From assembly GCA_025331125.1 (NCBI GenBank), contig JAOALB010000032.1:124001-188000 (forward strand): 64,000 nt of DNA. The letters run 5' to 3'. Position 1 is the stretch's first letter. Every line of letters begins with the position of its first letter. This document shows, piece after piece, positions 23,288 to 32,370 of the stretch. The translations under genes and the position numbers were made by a program. This DNA comes from Mycogone perniciosa (taxonomy: Eukaryota; Ascomycota; Sordariomycetes; Hypocreales; Hypocreaceae). The notes under the pieces are model-generated. The model saw only the letters and a list, made by a program, of their open reading frames with translations. It did no database searches and was not told the origin of the DNA.

Positions 23288-23741
23288 CCTGTATCCCTGA
23301 TGATGAAGGGGTTACTGTTGCATTGCGTCGCCCAGAGCTGCCGTCAGGAACTACGTCGCCCCGGTTGGATTCCGCCATCTGATAGGAGAAGGGCCGCTGT
23401 TGGCATTGTCCGCTGGAGCTTATAGTTCCGCAGCTGTCGACCGGTTGGTAGGCATTACGGTTCTAGATGAGATGCCATGCATTGGCTGTTACCCAACGTG
23501 GCATCCTGGCCCGGAGCAGCAGCTATCGGATGCAGCCGAGACAGCAACGAGGAAGTAGTATGAGGATTCGCGCTTTGCTCTTAATATTGCTCACCACGCG
23601 CAGGAGGGTTCACCGTATAAGTAGCAGCTGAATCCCACCTGAGCGGATTTCCGTCTCGAGCTTCTTTCTCTCCAGTTGCGCTACTCCCATCGCAATCCTT
23701 CCTTCTTGTGGCTTTGGTCATCTGCATAAAGGTGTCTCAAG

Positions 23742-25985
23742 ATGCACGTGCTCTCCAAGCTCAGCGTCGCTACTCTGTTGGCAGCTTCGCTGTCGGCTGT
23801 GTCAGCTCAGACTTTCCAGCGTCTGGGAACATGCCCTACACTCGGCTGCGTTCTTCCTCCTGATCAGAGCGACTTCCTCCCCGGCCAGCTATTTGACCTG
23901 AGAGTCGAGGTCCATGCACCTGTCAATGGCTCAGAGGCTGCCCATGACGGCAAGCCGGATGAAAACTTCAAGGTGACAATTGCTAAGAACAATGGTCAGC
24001 CCAAGGACTTCGCCGAGGTCTTTGACATCAAGGAACCTAAGCTTGAAAAGTGGACGTTCAAGTGGTTTGAGGACCTGTTTGCTCAGGACGCCAACAAGCC
24101 TTCTGTCGTCAACGTCGCTTCCAAGGCGTACCGCAAGCTTGCTCTGTATGAGCCTGGCACATATACCGTCACTCTGCACTACTACAACGGTGAGAAGACT
24201 ACAGCCGAGTGGGTTGTTCGCGAATTGCATCCCGAGAAGAAGGCCAAGAACGTCATCTTCTTTATTGGTGATGGCATGACCACCAACATGGTATGTTACT
24301 ACTGCTTTGTTTCGTTTTGACCTATGTGTTGCAATCGACCCTGAAGCTGACCAATTCGTCTTGTGTAGATCACTGCCGCTCGTCTCCTTGGACACCAGAG
24401 CATCAATGGCAAATACCAGACTCGACTGCAGCTCGACGAGTTCCCGGTCCTGGGCCACCAGATGACGCACTCGATTGACAGCTACATTACAGACTCTGCT
24501 AACTCGGCCTCGGCCCTATACACTGGCCACAAGAGCACCGTCAACGCCATGGGGTAAGATGACCTGACAATAATGCCCAAATTGCGACCAAGTGCTAACA
24601 TATGCGTCAGTGTTTATGTCGACTCTTCCCCCGACCCCTTCGATGACCCTAAGGTCGAGACCATTGTCGAGATCTTCCGACGTATTCGCGTAAGCTCTGA
24701 GGGTTTCTAATGTTCAAGGCCTATTTAGCTAACTGTATCATCTAGAAAGGTGCTTGGGGCGCTGTCTCTACGGCCTTCCTCGCTGACGCCACCCCCATCG
24801 CCCTCACCGGCCACACCCGTCGTCGTGGCGAGTACGGACCCTTGATCGACCAGGCCCTCAACAGTCTCACCAACTACACCTGGACTAACCATGGCGGTCC
24901 GGATGTCTACTTCGGCGGTGGTGCCGAGCAGTTCTACCCCGGCAAGGGCTCCTACCAGGGCAAGGACTACTACGCCGAGTTCGCCAAGAAGGGCTACTCC
25001 ATCAGCCTCAACAAGACCTCCCTCCTCACCCTTGACTCTAGCAAGAAGGCCCTCGGTGTGTTCTCCCAGAGCACCATGCCCGTCTGGCTCGACCGCAACG
25101 TGTACAAGGACAACCTCAAGGCCTTCAAGAATGATCCCAAGGGCGGATCCGAGCCCGCGCTAGATCTCCCCGGCCTCAAGGAAATGACTCTCAAGGCTGT
25201 TGACATTCTGCACAAGCGTGGTGGTGACAAGGGCTTCTTCCTCATGTCGGAGGCTGCTTCTATTGATAAGCAGATGCACACTCTCGACTACGACCGTGCT
25301 CTGGGCGATTTGCTGGAGCTTGATGACACCGTCCGTGCTACCGTTGCTAAGCTCAAGGAGCTTGGTATCTTGGAGGACACTCTTGTCCTTGTTTCTGCTG
25401 ACCACGGCCATGGCTTCGAGTACGAAAACTCATATCCCCAATCCCCAATCCTCTGACAGTTACTGACAAGGAGTCTATAGTGTTTTTGGCTCAGCTGATA
25501 CCGACTACCTCTCTGCCCAGGAGGACGAGCGCCACAAGCGCAATGCTGTCGGCGTTTACGAAAAGTCGGGTCTGTCGCAATACACCAAGAAGAGCGGCAA
25601 GATGAGCTACGGCACGGGTGCCAACTTCCCCGTCAACTGGGAGCCGCGTTACGCCATCGCTGGCGGTGTCGGTGCCGCTCCCGATCGCCGTGAGAACTAC
25701 AAGGTGCACAAGGAGGGCCCTCGTCTGCCCGCTGTCAAGGTTGGCAGCGAGTACTACGCCAACCCCAAGGATGCGGTTGGTGGCTTTGTCGTCAACGGCA
25801 CGTTACCTACGGAGGAGGCCCAGGGCGTGCATTCGTTGACTGATGTGCCTATTTATGCCCTTGGTCCTTGCCAGGAGACGTTCGGTGGAACGTATAACAA
25901 TGTTGATATCTTTTATAAGATTGCCAACTGCCTGGGCTTGGCTCGTGGCCAGCCCAACTGCAAGCCCAAGGCTAACAAGCTGTAA
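23742..25985 (+). CDS. secreted alkaline phosphatase
   Basis: Five exons: 23742-24290, 24369-24553, 24611-24689, 24746-25419 and 25481-25985. The introns are 78, 57, 56 and 61 bp; joined, they give 663 aa. The N-terminus is a signal peptide (MHVLSKLSVATLLAASLSAV, cut near SAQ). Alkaline phosphatase metal and active-site motifs are present: FFIGDGM with metal-binding Asp about residue 177, the nucleophile serine in ITDSANSAS (Ser 226), EAASIDKQMH and SADHGHGF. The N-terminal about 170 residues before the first motif form a beta-rich extension. Several N-x-S/T sites fit a secreted glycoprotein. The last intron uses donor GTACGA inside the DHGHGFD motif, and splicing yields GFDVFGSADTD. Its job would be extracellular phosphate scavenging. 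Phosphate control through the upstream CACGTG is inference. Confidence 0.95.
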
Positions 25986-26632
25986 AGAGATACGGCTGTT
26001 AATGATGAGGATAAAAAGGGATTGTATGTAGAACTATTCTCTGTTAATATTACACCATTGATCTATATATATATAAGTCCGAAGTGAATGTCTATCTCGA
26101 GGAATGGCAAGAAAAGCGCGTCAAGAGACATTGAAAAGGGGCATATGCTGCCACTACGGATTTCCGATTTCCTACCAAAGGGTAGCTGAATCATGAAATG
26201 ACATCTATCCGTAATATTCATGGGTATGAAGTAGGGGGGGTTACCAACGGGCTCAAGTTTGCCTAAGGGCGAGTGCAAAGCAATACAAGCTTGGGGTCAG
26301 CTTAGATGTTAGTACACCGATGCCAAAAACGTGTTCTTGAATGGATGTATTGATCCTTGACCTGAAGTCTAATAGACTGTCTCCTTTTTGGAGATGTGAA
26401 CCCTCAGTACTTACGATGACATTGCGAACAGGTAAGCAATTTGCCACTACAATGCCACTGAAAAGGTGTGCCCGCCCTTCTTTACTTGTAACCTAGCACT
26501 CGAAAACAAACTGCAGTAAAAAAAGCCAATATTTCTTGATGATGTCTCGGGCCCACCTTTGCTGAAGAGAAGGATTCAAGCCTTGTAGTACAGATGGGCG
26601 TAGTGCTTTCGCCAGTGGTCGGCAGGGGACTT
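25986..26632. other. convergent intergenic stretch
   Basis: 3' flanks of the phosphatase (+) and CutC (-), AT-rich with a TATATATATA run near 26065. No gene seen. Confidence 0.6.
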
Positions 26633-27553
26633 CTAGTCCGGCTGGGTAAGGCTAAGCTTCTCGAGGATGGAGAGCAGCTCATCTGAGTCGAGCTCCTCGC
26701 GCTTGCGGCCATCTTCGTTGACACTAGCGATGAGCGAGGCCGTATGCATCCAGATGTTCTTGACACCATGGACGGAGAGGCGCGCAACGGTCTCCTTGGC
26801 TGTCTGGTGGCGGAGGCCGCCGCCAGCGATGATCTGAAGCTTACCAATGGTGCGGTGGCAGATCTGGTCGAGCCTCTTAAGGTTGTCGTGGCAGTTGCCT
26901 GCGCCACCAGCTGTCAGAACGCCCTCGAAGCCGCAGCGGATGAGGGCATCGAGACCCTTGGCCCAGCGGTCGGTGGCAGCGATTGGATCGTAAGCGCGGT
27001 GGAAGATACAGCCAAACGGGCGGGCGTGGTCGCGTAGTTCTTTGCAGCGCGGTTCATCAACGATGTAGCGCTCCTGCGAGTGCTTTGCTAGAGCCTCGGG
27101 GTTATCCTGTCGCTTGAGGATTCCAAACACGAACGCATCGCCGCGGAGGGGGTTCATGACGTTACTAGCCTTGAAATCGGTAATGGCCTGCTTCATAAGG
27201 GCAAGCTCTTCGTCCGAGTAGATGAAGTCTTGGGTTTCTTGCTCTTGCTCTTTCTCTTGGTCTTTCTCTTTCTCTTGGTCTTGCTCTTGGTCTTGCTCTT
27301 GTTGTTGAGCTGCTTCGGCGTCGACTCCCTCTTGAGCTTGGATGAGCTGCGGCGGGCCGCGTGGACGGATCATGATGCGGACGGGGATCTCGAGCTGCGA
27401 GGCGATGGACGTCAGCTCGCTCACTGGGGGCGTGAGGCCGCCTGCTTCGTACGAGCCTGGGGCATTGAGTTCAATGCGCTTGGCGCCCAAGGCTTGTGCC
27501 TGGAGGCCGTATGCGCCGGAGAAGACGGCGACTTCGAGAGACAGAGGCGTCAT
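26633..27553 (-). CDS. CutC family protein with internal Gln/Glu/Asp repeat
   Basis: A single exon of 306 aa. It matches the CutC TIM-barrel family: LEVAVFSGAYGLQAQALGAK at the N-terminus, RIELNAPGSYEAGGLTPP, IPVRIMIRPRG, GDAFVFGILKR, FHRAYDPIAATDRWAKGLD, GFEGVLTAGGAGN and LQIIAGGGLRHQTA. CutC was linked to copper homeostasis in bacteria, but its biochemical role in eukaryotes is unsettled. Residues about 83-108 are a charged repeat (EQDQEQDQEKEKDQEKEQEQ-type) that interrupts the barrel between MIRPRG and DFIYSDEELALM, a surface-loop position. It is encoded by an imperfect TTGCTC/TTGGTC-type repeat at 27234-27309. The gene is divergent from the histone chaperone. Confidence 0.92.
   Translation of the reverse strand: MTPLSLEVAVFSGAYGLQAQALGAKRIELNAPGSYEAGGLTPPVSELTSIASQLEIPVRIMIRPRGPPQLIQAQEGVDAEAAQQQEQDQEQDQEKEKDQEKEQEQETQDFIYSDEELALMKQAITDFKASNVMNPLRGDAFVFGILKRQDNPEALAKHSQERYIVDEPRCKELRDHARPFGCIFHRAYDPIAATDRWAKGLDALIRCGFEGVLTAGGAGNCHDNLKRLDQICHRTIGKLQIIAGGGLRHQTAKETVARLSVHGVKNIWMHTASLIASVNEDGRKREELDSDELLSILEKLSLTQPD
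27234..27309. repeat. in-frame coding repeat inside cutC
   Basis: Imperfect 6-bp units (CTCTTG, GTCTTG, CTCTTT on the plus strand) encode alternating Gln-Glu, Gln-Asp and Lys-Glu dipeptides. The period is a multiple of three, so copy changes keep the reading frame. Confidence 0.9.
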
Positions 27554-28718
27554 CTCGATTCGTGGGGGGTGGTTTATTAGATTCTATCAAGTAAACAAGG
27601 GGGAGGGGGGGTTTGTTGATGCCGAGGTTGGCGAAGAAAGATATGAGGTTATGAGGTTGTGATGGTAGAAGAGAAGAGTCAGAGTGCGGCGGACATCGCT
27701 CGAAGTGTGCTTTGTAAAGGGCGCCGTCTTAATCGAGGGCGCAGCCTCACCATGGGCTCACAGTAGAGGCCATTGGAATCTGACTGAAAGGTGAGAAGCC
27801 ATGGCTCATTCAGCTATTGTCGTCACTTGTTGCTGAATTGGTGTTGAAGTGAGGTGGATATGGTCATATTGAGGCGGGGGAGGGGCAGATTTGATAAGAG
27901 GCTGAATCGGGACTGATAAGGGTGGCCGCATTTTTTTATTTCTTGCTTAGACGGAATGTATTTTTGTTTGGACGAAGCACTCCGTACATAAACAACATCG
28001 ACGTGCCACAGTGTCTATGTATTTAAATGGATTAAAGGGGATCTCTGTTTAGCAATAACCAGTTCAAATTCATAATGTCTCAGGCCATTTGTTGAAGCCG
28101 CTTCTCAGTGAGGCCAGAGGGAGCGCTATCATGATCATGGGCATTGCCCACCATACACGCCAAAATTGCGCCTCGGCCTGCTCTCGGGATCTGCTTCACC
28201 GGTTTTTGCTTGTGGCCAATGACGATGTGTCTGAAGCATTCAACGTTTTTATCTTGCAATTTTTTTCTTCCTGTGGAGAGTAATGCAACGCCAGAATGAC
28301 CCTCTATGGAACAATAGACCCCAAACTCAACTCGACGGAACTGTCGCTACACCGTAATTAGTTTAGCGTGTGTCACTTTCTTCCCTTTCTGGCAAAAGCC
28401 CAGAGATCTTTTGGAGCCTTTTGGAGCCATTGACATCAAACCCCCACCATCAAAGCACCACAGGCAGGTACCACTAAATAAATTTCACACACACACATCA
28501 GCGACCTGCGAGCTCTGGCATCTAGGAGAGCTTTTTTTTTCTCTCTCGCACACACTCTTCTCTCTGCCTATTCCAACTACAGAGAAATCTTCTTCTCTAC
28601 ATCCATACCTGTGGTGAGTTTCTCATCTTCTCAACTGATCCGTCTTTTCCTTTTCATCAGAACTCTGAACTGACTGATCTCTGACAACTCCAGTTCAGTC
28701 GCACTTCCAACTCCCACA
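27554..28718. other. divergent promoter between CutC and SET/NAP genes
   Basis: No gene. It holds CACTCCGTAC at about 27978 and a CT-rich leader from about 28370. A short open frame at 28089-28283 has no coding signature. A probable 5'UTR intron is listed separately. Confidence 0.6.
28614..28693 (+). other. probable 5'UTR intron of the SET/NAP gene
   Basis: CCTGTG|GTGAGT at 28614 and ...CTGACAACTCCAG at 28693 bound an 80-bp stretch with branch-like CTGAC sequences, ending 25 bp before the ATG at 28719. It is consistent with a leader intron, but transcript data are needed to show it. Confidence 0.45.
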
Positions 28719-29919
28719 ATGTCTGCCGAGCAACTTGACAACCCCATCTCCTACGAGCTGTTGGAGCAGCTCGAGGATGACTTCGAGGATGTTGAGCTTG
28801 AACTTCGTAAGTCTTCCATCAGCGCCAATTCATATATGTCTTCTCGCGACGGTTCTCGGGCACTTCAGAATGGGAAAACCCCTCCATGGATGCTTCGCAA
28901 AGTGCGAAAACACTCCAAACTGCCCAAGACCACCCCGCATTCATACGCGCGCACATAGGCACATATGCGCACAAGGCTTTTTTCTAAAAATAAAAATAAA
29001 AGCGCTGAAGAATTTGTACAAGAGCTAACATGCAACAGTCCGCCAGCAGGCCACGCTCACCAAGGAGCTGTATGCCAAGCGCGCAAAGGTCGTCTCCGAG
29101 ATCCCCAACTTCTGGCCTCTCGTCTTCGAGCAGGCCCCTCCGGATATTGATGAGTACGTTCAGCCCACCGACTCGGCTGTCCTCCTGAACCACCTCGTCA
29201 ATCTGTCCGTCGAGCGCTTCGAGCTCCCCGGTGGAGACCCTCGCAGCATTGCCATCAAGTTCGAGTTCAGCGAGAACGAGTACTTTGAGAACAAGGTGCT
29301 CGAGAAGAAGTTCTGGTGGCGCCGCAACAGAGCTGGCTGGGCCGGCCTTGTCAGCGAGCCCCTCAAGATCAACTGGAAGGCCGACAAGGACCTGACCAGC
29401 GGCATGCTTGACCTCGTCTACAAGGTCTATGAGGAGGACAAGGCCGGCAAGGGCGACGACACTGAGGCCAAGAAGAAGCTCAAGGAGCAGATGGAGAGCA
29501 CTGGCCTCGATGGCATCAGCTTCTTCGCCTGGTTCGGTTTCCGTGGCCTGAACATCACTGAGGAGGAGAACCAGATTGCCCTCAAGGAGGAGGAGAAGCA
29601 GCGCAAGGCCCGCAAGGAGGGCAAGGAGGTTGACGAAGATATGGATGAGGATGATGAGGACGATGATGAGTACGAGAACGAGATCTTCCCTACCGCCGAC
29701 GACCTTGCCGTGTGCATTGCCGAGGACCTCTGGCCCGGTGCCATCAAGTACTTCCGTAAGTATCCTTCTCCGTGAGCACACAAGGCATGATGCTGACCAA
29801 TACAAACAGTTACCGCTCAGGAGCAGGACGGCTTGAGTGACATTGACTTCGAGTCTGATGAGGAGATGGAGGAGGCCGATGGCGATGACTCTCAGCCCGC
29901 CAAGAAGCGCAAGGCTTAA
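28719..29919 (+). CDS. SET/TAF-I-type histone chaperone of the NAP family
   Basis: Three exons, 28719-28806, 29039-29755 and 29810-29919, give 304 aa. Intron 1 is long for this window (232 bp, donor GTAAGT, branch CTAAC); intron 2 is 54 bp. An N-terminal helix (ISYELLEQLEDDFEDVELEL, then LRQQATLTKELYAKRAKVV) is the dimerisation helix of NAP proteins. It is followed by IPNFWPLVFEQAP, ENEYFENKVLEKKFWW, ISFFAWFGF and AEDLWPGAIKYF, all close to human SET. A strongly acidic segment (residues of the KEVDEDMDEDDEDDDEYENE type) and a C-terminal PAKKRKA nuclear-localisation-like tail follow. It should bind histones H3/H4 or H2A/H2B in the nucleus. Vps75 is the yeast relative. The antisense strand is open over almost the whole gene because of its codon use. 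Confidence 0.92.
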
Positions 29920-30225
29920 GTCCATGCATGATGATTGACGATTTTCCTTTTTTTTTTCATACCTTTTCTCGCTGGCTATATGGACACTGGATGGATTTTA
30001 GATAAAAGGTGCGATGGTTAGATGAATAGTGGCCAGAGCTCCGTTAGAATGAGACTCAAGTCGACCCAGCAAAGAACCGGGCGGACAATGATACACTTCC
30101 TTTTTAATCTCATTTCTTTAAAATCACATCTCAGGTAGACACTCACGCTGGAGCAAGCATTGCTAGCAGTATAACGGTTTGTTTCCTATATAACATCAAA
30201 TCAAGAATAACGGGCACTGTCAGAC
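29920..30225. other. convergent intergenic stretch
   Basis: 3' flanks of the SET/NAP gene (+) and the small secreted protein (-). A T-run at 29949-29957. Nothing else seen. Confidence 0.6.
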
Positions 30226-30629
30226 TCATTCGGCAGCAACATGCTCCTCAGAAGACTCTCCCTTCTTTCCATCGTCCGCTTCCACCTCCCCATCCTGCTG
30301 CGCAGCCTCACCCTCTGCCAAACCACAGTGTATGTGAGGCTGGCAAATATCTCTAGGAACACACCGGCAGTTATGAGAACCGCAAAGGGTCCAGTAGTCC
30401 GTTCTGAGCATCCCGTTCCCGTCACAGTATGTTTCTTGGTTTATGCAGGTGTGCAAGATCCTTGTGCTGCTGCATACCAGAGTGGCTCCGGGTCTAAGCT
30501 GGCGAGGTTCCGTTGGAGCTGCAAGAAGAGTGCCAGCGTTCAAAAAGAGGACAATGCCGTAGATGATAGCCTCGGGAGAACGTTAGAATGATACTTGATG
30601 AAGCAAGTGTTTGTTACACACACCTTCAT
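30226..30629 (-). CDS. small secreted cysteine-rich protein (8 Cys), candidate effector-like
   Basis: A first exon of only two codons (ATG AAG, 30629-30624) is joined over a 53-bp intron (30623-30571; GTGTGT donor, TTCTAAC branch, CCCGAG acceptor) to exon 30570-30226, giving 116 aa. Spliced, the N-terminus is a clear signal peptide (MKAIIYGIVLFLNAGTLLAA followed by PTEP). Without the splice no signal peptide exists. The mature part holds eight cysteines (LVC, HTC, TYC, TLC, NCRC, DIC, IHC), enough for four disulfides, then an acidic Cys-free tail rich in Glu, Asp and Gly. A TTTAAGG-type TATA element lies about 110 bp upstream. I recognise no family. A secreted effector, adhesin fragment or antimicrobial-type peptide are all possible. 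Confidence 0.65.
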
Positions 30630-30733
30630 GATTGCAGCTAATCCCCTAGTAACTAGGAACAAGAGATCAAGTCCAGAGTTGCCAAGAACAAATTGTTGCT
30701 GGACTATCCAGCTTAAGCGATGGGAATAATCAG

Positions 30734-30744
30734 CCCTTAAATAC
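30734..30744 (-). promoter_or_regulatory. TATA-like element of the small secreted protein gene
   Basis: Minus-strand GTATTTAAGGG about 105-115 bp upstream of the ATG at 30629. A TATA-type core promoter is usual for strongly regulated secreted-protein genes in fungi. Confidence 0.35.
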
Positions 30745-30940
30745 ATTCTCATATCAAGCACATGCTCGCGTTTCGTTTCAGGCATTCCTTTCTATCTCTG
30801 CCATTTACCTGCTCGCTTACAAGCTGAGCTGGAACAGGCTTTAGGACACTTACAATCGAAATGAGACGCAGTTTGACTCATCAGAAAATAGAATTTAGTA
30901 ATATATGTAGTTTTACATAAATTGAAATAGGTATGTTCCT

Positions 30941-30979
30941 TTTGTTGGCTGTTGTTGGCTGTTGTTGGCTGATGTTGGC
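30941..30979. repeat. decamer tandem repeat (GTTGTTGGCT)
   Basis: Two exact 10-bp units flanked by two units with one or two changes, in a divergent promoter. Confidence 0.85.
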
Positions 30980-31219
30980 GATGCCTATTGGCCGAATTCT
31001 TGCGTCACAGCCAACAGAGGGCTGCAATAGGATTCTATTATTCGAAAGTTCCCGCAGACAGGTAAAGGCGCTGCAAATAGCTATGTAAAGCAATGACTGG
31101 CATCCCCGCTCTAGGATTCTCCTTTCATCCTTCGCTCTCTCTTATATCATATGTGAGACCAACGCACCTGGACTGGCTCTACATATTAGATCATCCATTG
31201 ATCCCACTCCCTCGCCAGC

Positions 31220-31696
31220 ATGTCTGAGCCACAATCTTTGACTTCTGATTCCAAGAAAGAGGATGTACCGGAGTCAGGCGACGCCCTCAGAGTCTGCCCT
31301 CTCACAGGAACGATCCTCAAGCCACCATTCGGCCAAGAATGGATCCCAAAGGGCTATCCCATAGTTGATGGGCAGTATTTCGACGGCCAAACGGGCAAAG
31401 TCATCACTCTCAGCCCCTATGACAAGCAGAGAGTCGCCGGTCCGCCCCAAGTAGCCGTGTGGTGGCACAACCAAACATTAGCAGGAAAAGAGGACATCTT
31501 CCGCGGTGTGACGACATCGACAAGCCTGAGCGTGACTGAGTATGTGGTTCGGGTTGGTCAGTTGCTGGCAAGAGAGAAGTGTACACTGCATTCACTCGCT
31601 GCGACTACGTATTCTGTGAATGTGGTTGTTTTTACGGATCTCTCTATGAGTGAGATGGATGAGCTGTTCAGGGAGTGTAAGATGCTGTATGTGTGA
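31220..31696 (+). CDS. hypothetical protein, 158 aa
   Basis: A single exon from ATG 31220 (context CCAGCATGT) to TGA. I do not recognise the family. The N-terminal 25 residues are polar and probably disordered. After that come CPLTGTILKPPFGQEWIPKG, VDGQYFDGQTGKVITLSPYD and AVWWHNQTLAGKEDIF, which look like a compact beta-rich domain. A helix-rich C-terminal half follows (LSVTEYVVRVGQLLAREKC, LSMSEMDELFRECKMLYV). There is no signal peptide or membrane segment. Codon use resembles neighbouring genes. It may be a lineage-restricted gene. Confidence 0.6.
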   Translation: MSEPQSLTSDSKKEDVPESGDALRVCPLTGTILKPPFGQEWIPKGYPIVDGQYFDGQTGKVITLSPYDKQRVAGPPQVAVWWHNQTLAGKEDIFRGVTTSTSLSVTEYVVRVGQLLAREKCTLHSLAATTYSVNVVVFTDLSMSEMDELFRECKMLYV

Positions 31697-32370
31697 ACCA
31701 AGTGCTCTCAGGGTTTTCTTTGGAGATTATATATCTCTTGTCTCATGGTTTGTTTTGATGCTATAGCTTCAAGCCTGCTTCAATTTTACAAGTGTCTTCA
31801 AGAGTGATGAGAGCAAACCTCCTGTGTCCTCAACAGAAAAACCAAGCTGAAACCCTTGAATTCCCCATCCAAACCTCATCCGTACTCCCCGCGATTCGGC
31901 TCTTTATGGCATATACAAGGGCCGAGCTCACTACACTCGGAACGCGAAAGATGCCGAGTCGCGAGTAGCATTTCTAACAGCAGGTGACAGCTATTGTCTC
32001 AAAAAAGTAATGTACTATTCACATGTATTGGATGTGTTATCAATCGCGGCCACATGAGTTTAACCGGCTTGGCTTGCATGATGTCAAGTGTGGCATGAAT
32101 TATTAAGCAATCAGTCATTCGACATCTTGAGCCAATCTTTGACACCCAAAGTAATACGAATAGCCCGAGAACTCAATCACAAATAATCACACCTCCATAC
32201 CAAGTTTCAGTGTCAGGACGTGATAGCGTCGTGAAATGAACGTATTTATGTACACATCTCCCGCAGATCCGACGATCTACCTTGTGGTGGCGAAATCGAG
32301 AGGGCAGAGCATCAGGTGATTGATGTAAGCCAAGTATTTGACTGACATCAATGATGACTTCTGCTTTATA
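31697..32370. other. intergenic stretch upstream of the questin-oxidase-like gene
   Basis: AT-rich in its second half. No gene, repeat or RNA recognised. Confidence 0.6.

Larger units (their letters stand above)
22172..23741. other. long intergenic stretch upstream of alkaline phosphatase
   Basis: No gene found. It contains three TACTCCGTA-type copies at 22501-22566, a CACGTG site at 23282, and GTATAAGTAG (about 23616) about 125 bp before the phosphatase start, which could serve as a TATA element. The last 200 bp are CT-rich leader. Confidence 0.6.
30630..31219. other. divergent promoter with decamer repeat
   Basis: Between the small secreted protein and the unrecognised gene at 31220. It contains a TATA-like GTATTTAAGGG (minus strand, 30744-30734) and the decamer repeat at 30941-30979. 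Confidence 0.6.

Noticed and set aside
28984..29925. A 313-codon minus-strand open frame rich in Leu across the SET/NAP gene
   Set aside because: It is the exact antisense of conserved SET/NAP exons. The Leu/Val richness mirrors Glu/Lys codons of the real gene.
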